Assembly (NCBI GenBank): GCA_035559535.1
Contig: DATMBG010000015.1
Coordinates: 1 to 64,000 of the forward strand
Source: Candidatus Limnocylindrales bacterium
Lineage (GTDB): Bacteria; Moduliflexota; Moduliflexia; Moduliflexales; JAUQPW01
Reading direction: 5' to 3'
Length of the DNA stretch: 64,000 nucleotides
A program made the translations under genes and the position numbers. Shown here in pieces: positions 33,860 to 41,339 of the stretch. The stretch's first letter is position 1, and the number at the start of each line of letters is the position of its first letter. The notes beneath the pieces are model-generated. The model was given only the letters and a program-made list of their open reading frames with translations. It made no database searches and was not told the origin of the DNA.

Positions 33860-36181
33860 ATGAAAGATATCAAAGAAGCGCTTAAAAATACCAGAGAAGA
33901 AATAGAAATTCTCATCGTCGAGGATAGTCCGCTACAGGCTGAGATATTAAAATCCATCCTTGAACAGCACCACTACGGGCGTATCTTAGTGGCCAATGAC
34001 GGTAAGGAAGCTCTTGCCTTAATAAGCAGGCATAAACCAACCCTACTTATCAGTGATATTATCATGCCGGAAATGGACGGTTACCAGTTATGCCAGCATA
34101 TTAAGGCCGATGAGAATCTTAAAGATATACCGGTTATTCTTTTGACAACTCTTTCCAATCCTAAAGATGTGATAAAAGCTTTGGAATGTGGGGCCAACCG
34201 GTTTATCACCAAGCCTTATGATGAAGAGTATCTTCTCTCGAGTATTCAGTCCATTCTTGCGAACCGTCAGTTACAGAAGACCGAAAAAATACCCATGGGG
34301 GTGAATATCTTTTTTTCTAGTGAGAATTATTCTATCACGGCAGATCCTCAGCAGATCCTTGACCTGCTTTTATCAACCTATGAAGCCGCCGTTCGAAAGA
34401 ATCTTGAACTGATTGAGGCGCAAGCAGAATTGGAAGTGGTGAATGAGCGTTTAGAGGAAAAAGTAAAAGAGCGGACCACCGCGCTTATTGCGGAAATTGC
34501 CGAACGCAAGAAAGTGGAAGAACAATTGCGTAAGCTATCTCAGGCCATCGAACAGAGCCCCAGTATTGTTGTGATTATAGACACAGAGGGCCGTATTGAA
34601 TATGTCAATCCTAAATTCTCTCAAATAACGGGGTATGTCCCTGAAGAGGTCATGGGGTTAAACTTACGCGATTTGAGTGAACAATCTTCCAAGGAATATC
34701 AGCAAATGTGGAAGACCATTACATCGGGGGAAGAATGGCGAGGCGAACTTCGTAGTAAGAAGAAGAATGGAGAATTATACTGGGAATTGACGTCGGCCTC
34801 GCCTATCAGGAACCCGGAGGGAGTCATAACCCACTTTCTGGTGGTTAAAGAGGATATTACGCAGCGCAAACGAGATGAGGAAACCATCCTTCATATGGCT
34901 TACCATGATGCTTTAACAGATCTACCTAATCGCTCCCTGCTCAATGATCGCCTGACCCAGGCACTGGCCCATGCGCGTCGCAACAAGCAGATGCTGGCCG
35001 TGATGTTTATCGATCTGGATCGGTTTAAGACCATCAATGATACCTTGGGGCATGCTATAGGAGATCGGCTCTTGCAAAGTGTCGCCAAACGTCTCGTAAA
35101 TCTTTTACGGGAAGGGGATACCGTCGCCCGAATGGGGGGAGATGAATTTATTTTGTTATTGCCCGGAATAACCCAGGCTGAAAGCGCCGCTAAGATTGCC
35201 TATAAAATCCTCGAAGCCTTCAAACCATCGTTTTATTTTAACGGTCATGAACTTCATGTGACTTCCAGTATTGGAATTGCTCTTTATCCTACTGACGGTG
35301 AAGATGCTGAAACGTTATTAAAGAATGCAGATACCGCCATGTACCGTGCTAAAGAACAGGGTCGAAACAATTATCAGTTCTACACCCCGGCTATGAATGC
35401 CACAGCCTTTGAACGATTGATCCTGGAAAATAATCTACGTCGTGCCCTGGAGCGTAAGGAATTTGTGATCTATTATCAACCCAAAATCCGTCTCAGCACC
35501 GGACAGATCGCCGGAATGGAGGCTTTGGTACGCTGGCAACATCCTGAATTGGGTCTGATTTCCCCGGCAAAGTTTATTCCCTTGGCCGAAGAAACCGGCC
35601 TCATTGTATCCTTAGGTGAATGGGTACTCTATACCGCGTGTACCCAATGTAAAGCTTGGCAAGATGCAGGTTTACCTCCTCTGGATCTGGCGGTAAATCT
35701 TTCAGCACGCCAATTTCAACAACCCGGCCTGGTCGAAATGATTGCCCAAGTATTGGAGGAAACAGGTCTGGCTCCTTATTATCTGGAGTTGGAAATCACG
35801 GAAAGTATTGCCATGCAAAATGTGGAATTTACAGTTAAAATGCTCCGTAAATTGAAAGAGATGGGAATTCGGATTTTATTGGATGATTTTGGAATAGATT
35901 ATTCTTCGCTTGGCTATTTGAAACGTTTCCCCTTACACGCTTTAAAAATTGACCAGTCCTTTCTGCATGATATCACTACCAACTCTTATAGCGCCATGAT
36001 TATCACCATGATTATCACCTTAGCGCATAGCTTAAAGCTTAATGTTATTGCCGAAGGCGTAGAAACCAAAGAACAACTGGATTTCCTTAGGCAGCTACAA
36101 TGTGATGAGGCCCAGGGATATTATTTTGGCCCTCCTATCTCTGCAGAGGAATTTACCCGACTCCTTCAAAAGGAGAGGTAA
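33860..36181 (+). CDS. REC-PAS-GGDEF-EAL response regulator (c-di-GMP turnover)
   Basis: A 773-residue cytoplasmic signalling protein. An N-terminal receiver domain (residues 15-135) has the phospho-acceptor Asp in LLISDIIMPEMDGY and the conserved Lys in FITKPYD. A coiled coil precedes a PAS/PAC domain (IEQSPSIVVIIDTEGRIEY). The GGDEF domain has an intact ARMGGDEF and an upstream RxxD inhibitory site (REGD), so cyclase activity is possible. The EAL domain keeps EALVRW, NLSARQF, EITES, LLDDFG, LKIDQSF and DEAQGYYFG, so phosphodiesterase activity is possible. A chemosensory operon with a CheA-REC kinase lies 9 kb away and could phosphorylate it. Confidence 0.95.
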   Translation: MKDIKEALKNTREEIEILIVEDSPLQAEILKSILEQHHYGRILVANDGKEALALISRHKPTLLISDIIMPEMDGYQLCQHIKADENLKDIPVILLTTLSNPKDVIKALECGANRFITKPYDEEYLLSSIQSILANRQLQKTEKIPMGVNIFFSSENYSITADPQQILDLLLSTYEAAVRKNLELIEAQAELEVVNERLEEKVKERTTALIAEIAERKKVEEQLRKLSQAIEQSPSIVVIIDTEGRIEYVNPKFSQITGYVPEEVMGLNLRDLSEQSSKEYQQMWKTITSGEEWRGELRSKKKNGELYWELTSASPIRNPEGVITHFLVVKEDITQRKRDEETILHMAYHDALTDLPNRSLLNDRLTQALAHARRNKQMLAVMFIDLDRFKTINDTLGHAIGDRLLQSVAKRLVNLLREGDTVARMGGDEFILLLPGITQAESAAKIAYKILEAFKPSFYFNGHELHVTSSIGIALYPTDGEDAETLLKNADTAMYRAKEQGRNNYQFYTPAMNATAFERLILENNLRRALERKEFVIYYQPKIRLSTGQIAGMEALVRWQHPELGLISPAKFIPLAEETGLIVSLGEWVLYTACTQCKAWQDAGLPPLDLAVNLSARQFQQPGLVEMIAQVLEETGLAPYYLELEITESIAMQNVEFTVKMLRKLKEMGIRILLDDFGIDYSSLGYLKRFPLHALKIDQSFLHDITTNSYSAMIITMIITLAHSLKLNVIAEGVETKEQLDFLRQLQCDEAQGYYFGPPISAEEFTRLLQKER

Positions 36182-36444
36182 GGTTTATCCCCCCTAACGC
36201 CTCATATTTCGCTTCCCTATCCGTCAACAAATTAGACGTTCTGCCCCAGTCATTGACTTTGTCTTTCCCTAAAGAAACGCTTGGCATTATTTATGCTATA
36301 AAATGGGGTATTCCGAGAGAAGGAGAATGTCTATGGGTCGGAAAAGGGTTACCTGAAAGGTGGATAACCCTGCGAAGGGGCCTTTAATTCCTATCTTCCA
36401 CTCTGCAAACGGGAGGAAGGATCAGGAAAAAATGGAACTCGTTC

Positions 36445-36472
36445 TTGACATTCTGAAAATTTTAATTAAAAT
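36445..36472 (+). promoter_or_regulatory. Sigma-70-like promoter upstream of glmS
   Basis: TTGACA at 36445-36450 and TAAAAT at 36467-36472 are separated by 16 bases. Transcription would start about 120 bases before the glmS ATG. Confidence 0.6.
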
Positions 36473-36559
36473 ACGACGCTATGAATGACCTGTAAGTCTT
36501 TATTCAACTCAACTTATGATTTTAATTGCTAAGTTGTAAAGAATAATAAAAGTATACTT

Positions 36560-36582
36560 CCTTGTATAAAATTTATACAAGG
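36560..36582. promoter_or_regulatory. 23-bp palindrome just upstream of glmS
   Basis: CCTTGTATAAA and TTTATACAAGG are perfect inverted repeats around a single A, ending 18 bases before the start codon. It has the form of a repressor operator; as RNA it would form a hairpin close to the ribosome site. Confidence 0.6.
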
Positions 36583-36600
36583 CTTCATGGGGGTAATATC

Positions 36601-38412
36601 ATGTGTGGAATAGCTGGTATTGTCAGTGTCCGAAATATCTCGGATCGACTGTTGCGAAGTATCAAGAACTTAGAATACCGTGGATATGACTCTTGCGGAG
36701 TAGCGATTTTAACAAGGGATCGAATTGAAATTCGAAAAGAAGTCGGGACGGTGGAAGAAGTAGATCGAAAAGAAAAACTCGCAGAACCCCAAGGTTTTCT
36801 TGGCATTTCGCACACCCGATGGGCGACCCACGGTAAAGTCACTCAGGTCAATTCCCACCCTCATCTAAGTTGTGATGGTACCATAGCCGTAGTCCATAAT
36901 GGGATTATATCTAACTACCGGGCTCTCAAAGACGAATTAATCCAAATCGGGCATCATTTTGTTTCTGAAACCGACACCGAAGTTATCAGCCACCTTATTG
37001 AAGAATATTACAAAGTGGAAGGGGACATTGAAAAATCCCTTATCAAAGCTTTTCAACTCTTAGAAGGAACCTATGCCTTTGCGCTCATTTCTACCAGAGA
37101 GCCAGATAAAATTTTCTGTGCCCGACGGGAGAGTCCTTTGGTTTTAGGGGTTGGTTCGGATAGCATGTTTGTGGGGTCGGATATTAATGCTTTCGTAGAA
37201 TTTACCAAAGACATTGTTATTTTAGAGGATGGAGAATACGCCATTATCACCGCAAACAGTTACTCTATTAAGGATGGAAGCACGGGAAGCCAAATACAAC
37301 GGAAAGTTCAGACCATTAACTGGAGTGCTGAAGTAGCCCAGAAAGGAGGCTATCCCCACTTTATGCTCAAGGAAATCCATGAGCAGCCAGATGTGGTCAA
37401 AACGGTTTTGAATTTAGATACCCGGGATATTCAAAAACTGGCCGAGATGATCCTTGAGAGTGAGCGTACCTATTTAGTCGGCGTGGGAACTACCTATTAT
37501 GTATCTCTGGCCGGGCAGTATTACTTTTCAAAAATAGCAGGATGCTATTTACCGGCCGTTAGTTCCGATGAGTTTGAATATGTGGCCGAGGTAAATCCAA
37601 ATACCTTATTTCTTTGTGCCTCCCAATCGGGAGAGACTTATGACACCTTAAAGGCCCTACGGTACGCCAAGAAAAAAGGTTCTAAAACCGCTGCCATTGT
37701 TAATGTTATAGGCTCCTCGGTGGCACGAGAGGTTAATCATGCCATTATGCAAGGTTCAGGACCGGAAATTTGCGTTTTAAGCACCAAAGCCGCTCTGGCA
37801 CAGATTGTTATTTTACTGAGAACCGCTTTAGAACTTGCTCGCTTGAAGGGTTGTGCCTCAGAGCAAACCTTTTCGGAATACATGAAACAATTAGAACTCC
37901 TCCCTCAGATGATTCGACAAATTTTAGATGAGAAAACGGGTAATATTCGAAATATTGCCTATCGCCGGGCACAGATCAAAAACTGGTTGTTCTTAGGAAG
38001 GGGTATTTACATGGCCGTGGCTATGGAAGCTGCCTTAAAAATGAAAGAGGTAACCTATCAACACGCCGAGGGAATGCCGGGGGGCTTTATGAAACATGGA
38101 ACGATAGCTTTAATCGATGATGATACCTATACCCTGGTATTGGTACCTCCCCGTGAAGAAGACGATCTGTATCATCAGACCATGAGCAATGTGGAAGAAA
38201 TCAAAGCCCGGAAAGGTTTTATCGTGGGATTCCACCATGGAAAGAGCGATCCTATTTTCGATGAGGAAGTCGTTTTACCCGATGCACCTCCTTTGATAGC
38301 CCCACTCTTGCAATTAGTTGTAGGCCAGCTATTTGCGTATTTCTCGGCTGTAGCTCTAAAAAGGAATGTCGATAAACCCAGATCTTTGGCAAAATCGGTC
38401 ACGGTAGCTTAA
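36601..38412 (+). CDS. glmS: Glutamine-fructose-6-phosphate aminotransferase (isomerizing)
   Basis: GlmS makes glucosamine 6-phosphate for peptidoglycan and LPS. The ATG at 36601 is chosen because the mature enzyme needs the N-terminal nucleophile Cys2 (MCGIAGIVS), preceded here by GGGGG at about 7 bases. The N-terminal Ntn-hydrolase amidotransferase domain contains HTRWATHG. Two SIS isomerase domains follow (CASQSGETYDTLKAL and FLGRGIYMAVAMEAALKMKE), and the C-terminus ends PRSLAKSVTVA as the family does. Length is 604 residues, as usual. Confidence 0.97.
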   Translation: MCGIAGIVSVRNISDRLLRSIKNLEYRGYDSCGVAILTRDRIEIRKEVGTVEEVDRKEKLAEPQGFLGISHTRWATHGKVTQVNSHPHLSCDGTIAVVHNGIISNYRALKDELIQIGHHFVSETDTEVISHLIEEYYKVEGDIEKSLIKAFQLLEGTYAFALISTREPDKIFCARRESPLVLGVGSDSMFVGSDINAFVEFTKDIVILEDGEYAIITANSYSIKDGSTGSQIQRKVQTINWSAEVAQKGGYPHFMLKEIHEQPDVVKTVLNLDTRDIQKLAEMILESERTYLVGVGTTYYVSLAGQYYFSKIAGCYLPAVSSDEFEYVAEVNPNTLFLCASQSGETYDTLKALRYAKKKGSKTAAIVNVIGSSVAREVNHAIMQGSGPEICVLSTKAALAQIVILLRTALELARLKGCASEQTFSEYMKQLELLPQMIRQILDEKTGNIRNIAYRRAQIKNWLFLGRGIYMAVAMEAALKMKEVTYQHAEGMPGGFMKHGTIALIDDDTYTLVLVPPREEDDLYHQTMSNVEEIKARKGFIVGFHHGKSDPIFDEEVVLPDAPPLIAPLLQLVVGQLFAYFSAVALKRNVDKPRSLAKSVTVA

Positions 38413-38473
38413 TGAGGGTGGGGGTAGGTAAAACGAACAACGTTCCATTCTACCTGTAAGGTAAATAAAACTT

Positions 38474-39238
38474 TTAAACCTTCCTGGCATATAATACAAT
38501 AAATGGAGAGAAATTTAACTCATCTTTCCACGGTCGGGAGGGATCATCTGGAAAGGGGGGAATATTTTTATCGGCTAAAGGATATTCCACCGCGGGGTTT
38601 TTAAACCCTGCTTCTTCTGCAAACTGAACGAGGATTTCTCGGGACCAATGGCGTTCCCTTTCCCAAATAAGGTCGGAAACCAACGACTTACACTTTCGTA
38701 TATTATCCTTCTCTGCTCTATTCTCTAGAAAAGGTGCATAGGTAAAGGCAGTAAAATCTTCACAGGTCAGTTTATCGCTTGAGTTGATAACAACAAAATG
38801 TCCTCCGGGTTTTGTAATTCTCCCCATCTCACGAAAAGCGTTTTGAAGTTGTTCTTCGGTTTGGATTTCCACTAAAACAAGAGTCGTTATAACAGCATCG
38901 GCAACTTCATTATCCAAAGGTATCTTTTCCATGCCGTTTTTAGTCACAATTTTTTTATAATGAAATTTAACTTGGGGAAGCCGATCTTTCAGGTTTTTAT
39001 TCAAAATTCTGGCTTCCCTTAACATATCCCCGGATATATCTACTCCAACGACCGTACCTCCCTCGTTAACACAATTCGAGGCCGCTCTGGTCGACTTTCC
39101 AGCTCCACAGCCAAAATCAACCAGGTAATGAATCTCCCTTTTAAAGGGCATTAATTTCTCCCGGACTATATGGGCAGCCAAAAGGTATTGACCCACGAGT
39201 CCTACTTTAGCATATTCTTTAGCATAATTCCTGTTCAT
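38474..39238 (-). CDS. Class I SAM-dependent methyltransferase
   Basis: A 254-residue soluble methyltransferase. Motif I is VDFGCGAGKSTRAA near residue 41, motif II is VVGVDISGDML, and a post-motif DAVITTLVLVEI and KPGGHFVVI follow in normal order. The N-terminus (MNRNYAKEYAKVGLVGQYLLAA) resembles small-molecule methyltransferases, but the substrate is unknown. It lies downstream of the acyltransferase gene at 39581-40735 on the same strand with a 342-base gap, so it could belong to the transcript controlled by the c-di-GMP riboswitch. Confidence 0.85.
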   Translation of the reverse strand: MNRNYAKEYAKVGLVGQYLLAAHIVREKLMPFKREIHYLVDFGCGAGKSTRAASNCVNEGGTVVGVDISGDMLREARILNKNLKDRLPQVKFHYKKIVTKNGMEKIPLDNEVADAVITTLVLVEIQTEEQLQNAFREMGRITKPGGHFVVINSSDKLTCEDFTAFTYAPFLENRAEKDNIRKCKSLVSDLIWERERHWSREILVQFAEEAGFKNPAVEYPLADKNIPPFPDDPSRPWKDELNFSPFIVLYARKV

Positions 39239-39393
39239 ACTTGACTGGATCTCTTTATACCGGCTCCTGCCTCTGTAAGCATCTGATTTTTCAACCTCTA
39301 ATAAGGGTTTAAGCTCCCGGGAGTTCCTCCCCTGCTGACCGAGAAAGCAAGGAAAAAAACCTCATACTTGATACCTTTGTGGGAACAGGAAAA

Positions 39394-39525
39394 ATGGGAC
39401 GAAGGGATAGGTATGAGCATCTGGTGGTACAGGGGCTTACCCTGAAAGGTGTATTGGATGCACGGGAAGCAGGTTATTCCGGTTTAAGTTCTGACAATCC
39501 CCGAGTTGATCTCTTGGATTTATAG
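39394..39525 (+). CDS. Small unassigned reading frame, possibly a gene remnant
   Basis: Forty-three codons start MGRRDRYEHLVVQGL and end SSDNPRVDLLDL. The frame stays open about 80 bases upstream of the ATG without another start. The composition looks protein-like, but no ribosome site or homologous family is recognised. It lies in the gap between two minus-strand genes and may be a remnant of a larger gene. Confidence 0.25.
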   Translation: MGRRDRYEHLVVQGLTLKGVLDAREAGYSGLSSDNPRVDLLDL

Positions 39526-39580
39526 TTACTTTGATTGGGAACCTGCTGCGTAGCTTCCACACAGGTTTTACGAACTTGCA

Positions 39581-40735
39581 TCAGGTTACCACAAGCCAAT
39601 ATGTCTTTACTTCTTTCGCTCCAAGTTGCCTTTTAAATCTATCCAGATCTTCGACCTCAGACCCACCCAAATCAACGTATCTTATACCGTTTTTACGCAA
39701 AAGATCGAAAATTCTTAAATAAGAATATTGTGAAATAGCAGTAAAGCCGGTAGGATCATATTTGTGGGAAATAATCTGATCATCTCTAAGGGCAAACGTG
39801 GCATATAAAGCAACCGTGTCTGAATTAACCCTCTCCCCGATAAACAGCATGATGGGAATACGGTCGTTTTCATTTCTAAGATGTCCCATGTAGGCAAAAA
39901 AATCCCTATTTCCTTGATCAAAGCTAGGTAAGTGGTAGATCAAATTAAAATAATCCTCAGGAGAAGACCCCACTGCGTTTTTTAATGTTTTAAAATGCCT
40001 TATGATCAGGTCTTTGGCCTCCTGTTTTTGCTTATCAGGATGGTAGGGTTCTATACAAAACTCCACGTGATTACGATGGAGAAAATTTTTAAATCGGTTA
40101 TAGGCCAGTTTTGCCTTTCTTCTAAAATCCCGACTCTCTTTGCCTTCTAACATTTTGATCACTAAGCTACCCGTATTATCATACGTAATAACCTCATCTA
40201 AAAGGATGAGACGATGATGGTAGGTTTCGTCTTCACTGTGGGCAAAGGGATGCCATGGGTCGTCTTTTATTTCCGAGAAACCACTCCTGATGTCCATCAG
40301 TTGCCTGTATTTTGTTTCTGAGAGGTGACGGATATAGATAGATGTTTTAGGGATCTCAGGGATTTGACGTACCTGTTTGATAAAATTATTCACAACTGTA
40401 ATCCAGGTTTTTCCCCGTGGAGCGATAATGTGAAGATGACCCTTTTCTTCCTCAAAGGTTTTTTTGAAGAAACCGAGTCCAAAAATATTTTCACCGTCAT
40501 AGTAGAGCAGGCCCTGAGGGTATCTACTGCTTTCACCTCTTAAATTATAGCCATTGGCATACAGCATTAATCCTAAAAAGCTGAACCCAAAGGATCCATC
40601 TTTAAATTGGTTGATAATTTCCATATCCCGAAAGGTTAAGGGCCTTACAATATCCGGAAAATGATCCATCAAGGCTTTTTCAACTAGATCTCTCTGTTTT
40701 TTTCCTTCAATCAGGTGATTCGTCGATATTTTCAT
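39581..40735 (-). CDS. FemAB/GNAT-like acyltransferase under a c-di-GMP riboswitch
   Basis: A 384-residue soluble protein with no signal peptide. The C-terminal half contains features of FemAB-like or LPG-synthase-like GNAT acyltransferases: YLRIFDLLRKNGIRYVDLGG, then EDLDRFKRQLGAKEVKTYW, the typical closing block in which the FK-Gly segment follows a Leu-Gly-Gly-Ser turn. Such enzymes move aminoacyl or acyl groups onto lipid, peptidoglycan or polysaccharide precursors. The N-terminal half is less conserved to my eye. A c-di-GMP-I aptamer lies about 290 bases upstream on the same strand, so expression should respond to c-di-GMP. The exact substrate is unknown. Confidence 0.72.
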   Translation of the reverse strand: MKISTNHLIEGKKQRDLVEKALMDHFPDIVRPLTFRDMEIINQFKDGSFGFSFLGLMLYANGYNLRGESSRYPQGLLYYDGENIFGLGFFKKTFEEEKGHLHIIAPRGKTWITVVNNFIKQVRQIPEIPKTSIYIRHLSETKYRQLMDIRSGFSEIKDDPWHPFAHSEDETYHHRLILLDEVITYDNTGSLVIKMLEGKESRDFRRKAKLAYNRFKNFLHRNHVEFCIEPYHPDKQKQEAKDLIIRHFKTLKNAVGSSPEDYFNLIYHLPSFDQGNRDFFAYMGHLRNENDRIPIMLFIGERVNSDTVALYATFALRDDQIISHKYDPTGFTAISQYSYLRIFDLLRKNGIRYVDLGGSEVEDLDRFKRQLGAKEVKTYWLVVT

Positions 40736-41022
40736 AAACGAGAACCTCTTCTCTTTTCACTTAGAAACCGTCTCAAAATTCAAAAAACAGGGTAGAGAAG
40801 CTTCGAGGAAATCCCTTTTGAACTACTTTTGTCCTTGGAAATTCGATTTTTGAGATAATTTCCTAATCTGCAAGTTTAGCTATGAGGGATCCTGATAGGC
40901 TATTAAATCGATTATTCTAAGGAAATATCTGGTTTGTAGGCTGGCTCCCGAGAAAATTAGAAAGCTCGTGGGAAGAGTAAGAAGAAGGAACAAAGAGAAG
41001 AGAAATGGGAGGAATCCCTTGA
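40736..41022 (-). other. Long leader between riboswitch and acyltransferase gene
   Basis: About 290 bases without a gene. On the minus strand a bulged stem CCCACGAG...CTCGGG (near 40950-40975) and the paired words TCTCAAAAAT (near 40854) and TTTTGAGA (near 40772) could form the expression platform. No canonical terminator with a U-run was found. Confidence 0.4.
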
Positions 41023-41122
41023 TTATTTCCTTCGGCAACCCTTCTACCATGGTGCAGTGAGCACGTTAGGTACTGGCTTTCCGTTTCACCCTTTCGAGTG
41101 ATTTGGCTTTATCGGGAAATAA
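41023..41122 (-). ncRNA. Cyclic di-GMP-I (GEMM-I) riboswitch aptamer
   Basis: Read on the minus strand, the region folds like the Vc2-type c-di-GMP riboswitch. P1 is TTATTTCC paired with GGAAATAA at the two ends. The first internal hairpin is TCACTC-GAAA-GGGTGA with the conserved GAAA tetraloop. The following GGAAAGCC corresponds to the conserved ACGCAAAGCC segment. The second hairpin keeps TACCTAA and ends with GGTAGAAGGGTTGCCGAAGG, close to the tetraloop-receptor strand of known members. The order and spacing of these blocks all match. It lies upstream of the acyltransferase gene at 39581-40735. Confidence 0.87.
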
Positions 41123-41268
41123 GCTCTACAAAATAAAATCTCAGCTGTTATTTACAGCAATTCTTTTGCCAAAGCCTTTTTCTCACCTTGAGGAGAGTTT
41201 TTAAGAAGACCTCTGGTCTTACCTGCCCTATTCAGAGACTTAAAGGGAGTGATAATATTTTAATTATA

Positions 41269-41295
41269 AAAACGTCTAATTTTTAGACGTTTTTA
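41269..41295. terminator. AT-rich hairpin terminator after the chemoreceptor gene
   Basis: AAAAACGTCTAA and TTAGACGTTTTT form a 12-bp stem with a 3-base loop, so either strand has a run of U at its end. It lies 45 bases beyond the chemoreceptor stop on the minus strand and upstream of the riboswitch, insulating the two units. Confidence 0.7.
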
Positions 41296-41339
41296 AGGCA
41301 AAGGTTTTGAAACCTGGGCTTGTGTCTTCTGTGCTTTCC

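Larger units (their letters stand above)
36182..36600. other. Leader and promoter region of glmS
   Basis: This 420-base region holds a promoter and a 23-bp palindrome (listed separately). It also has a hairpin-forming stretch GGGTTACC...GGTGGATAACCC near 36346-36371. No glmS ribozyme core was recognised. Confidence 0.4.

Noticed and set aside
36182-36600. A glmS ribozyme in the glmS leader.
   Set aside because: The conserved ribozyme core could not be found; only a promoter, a simple hairpin and a palindrome are visible.
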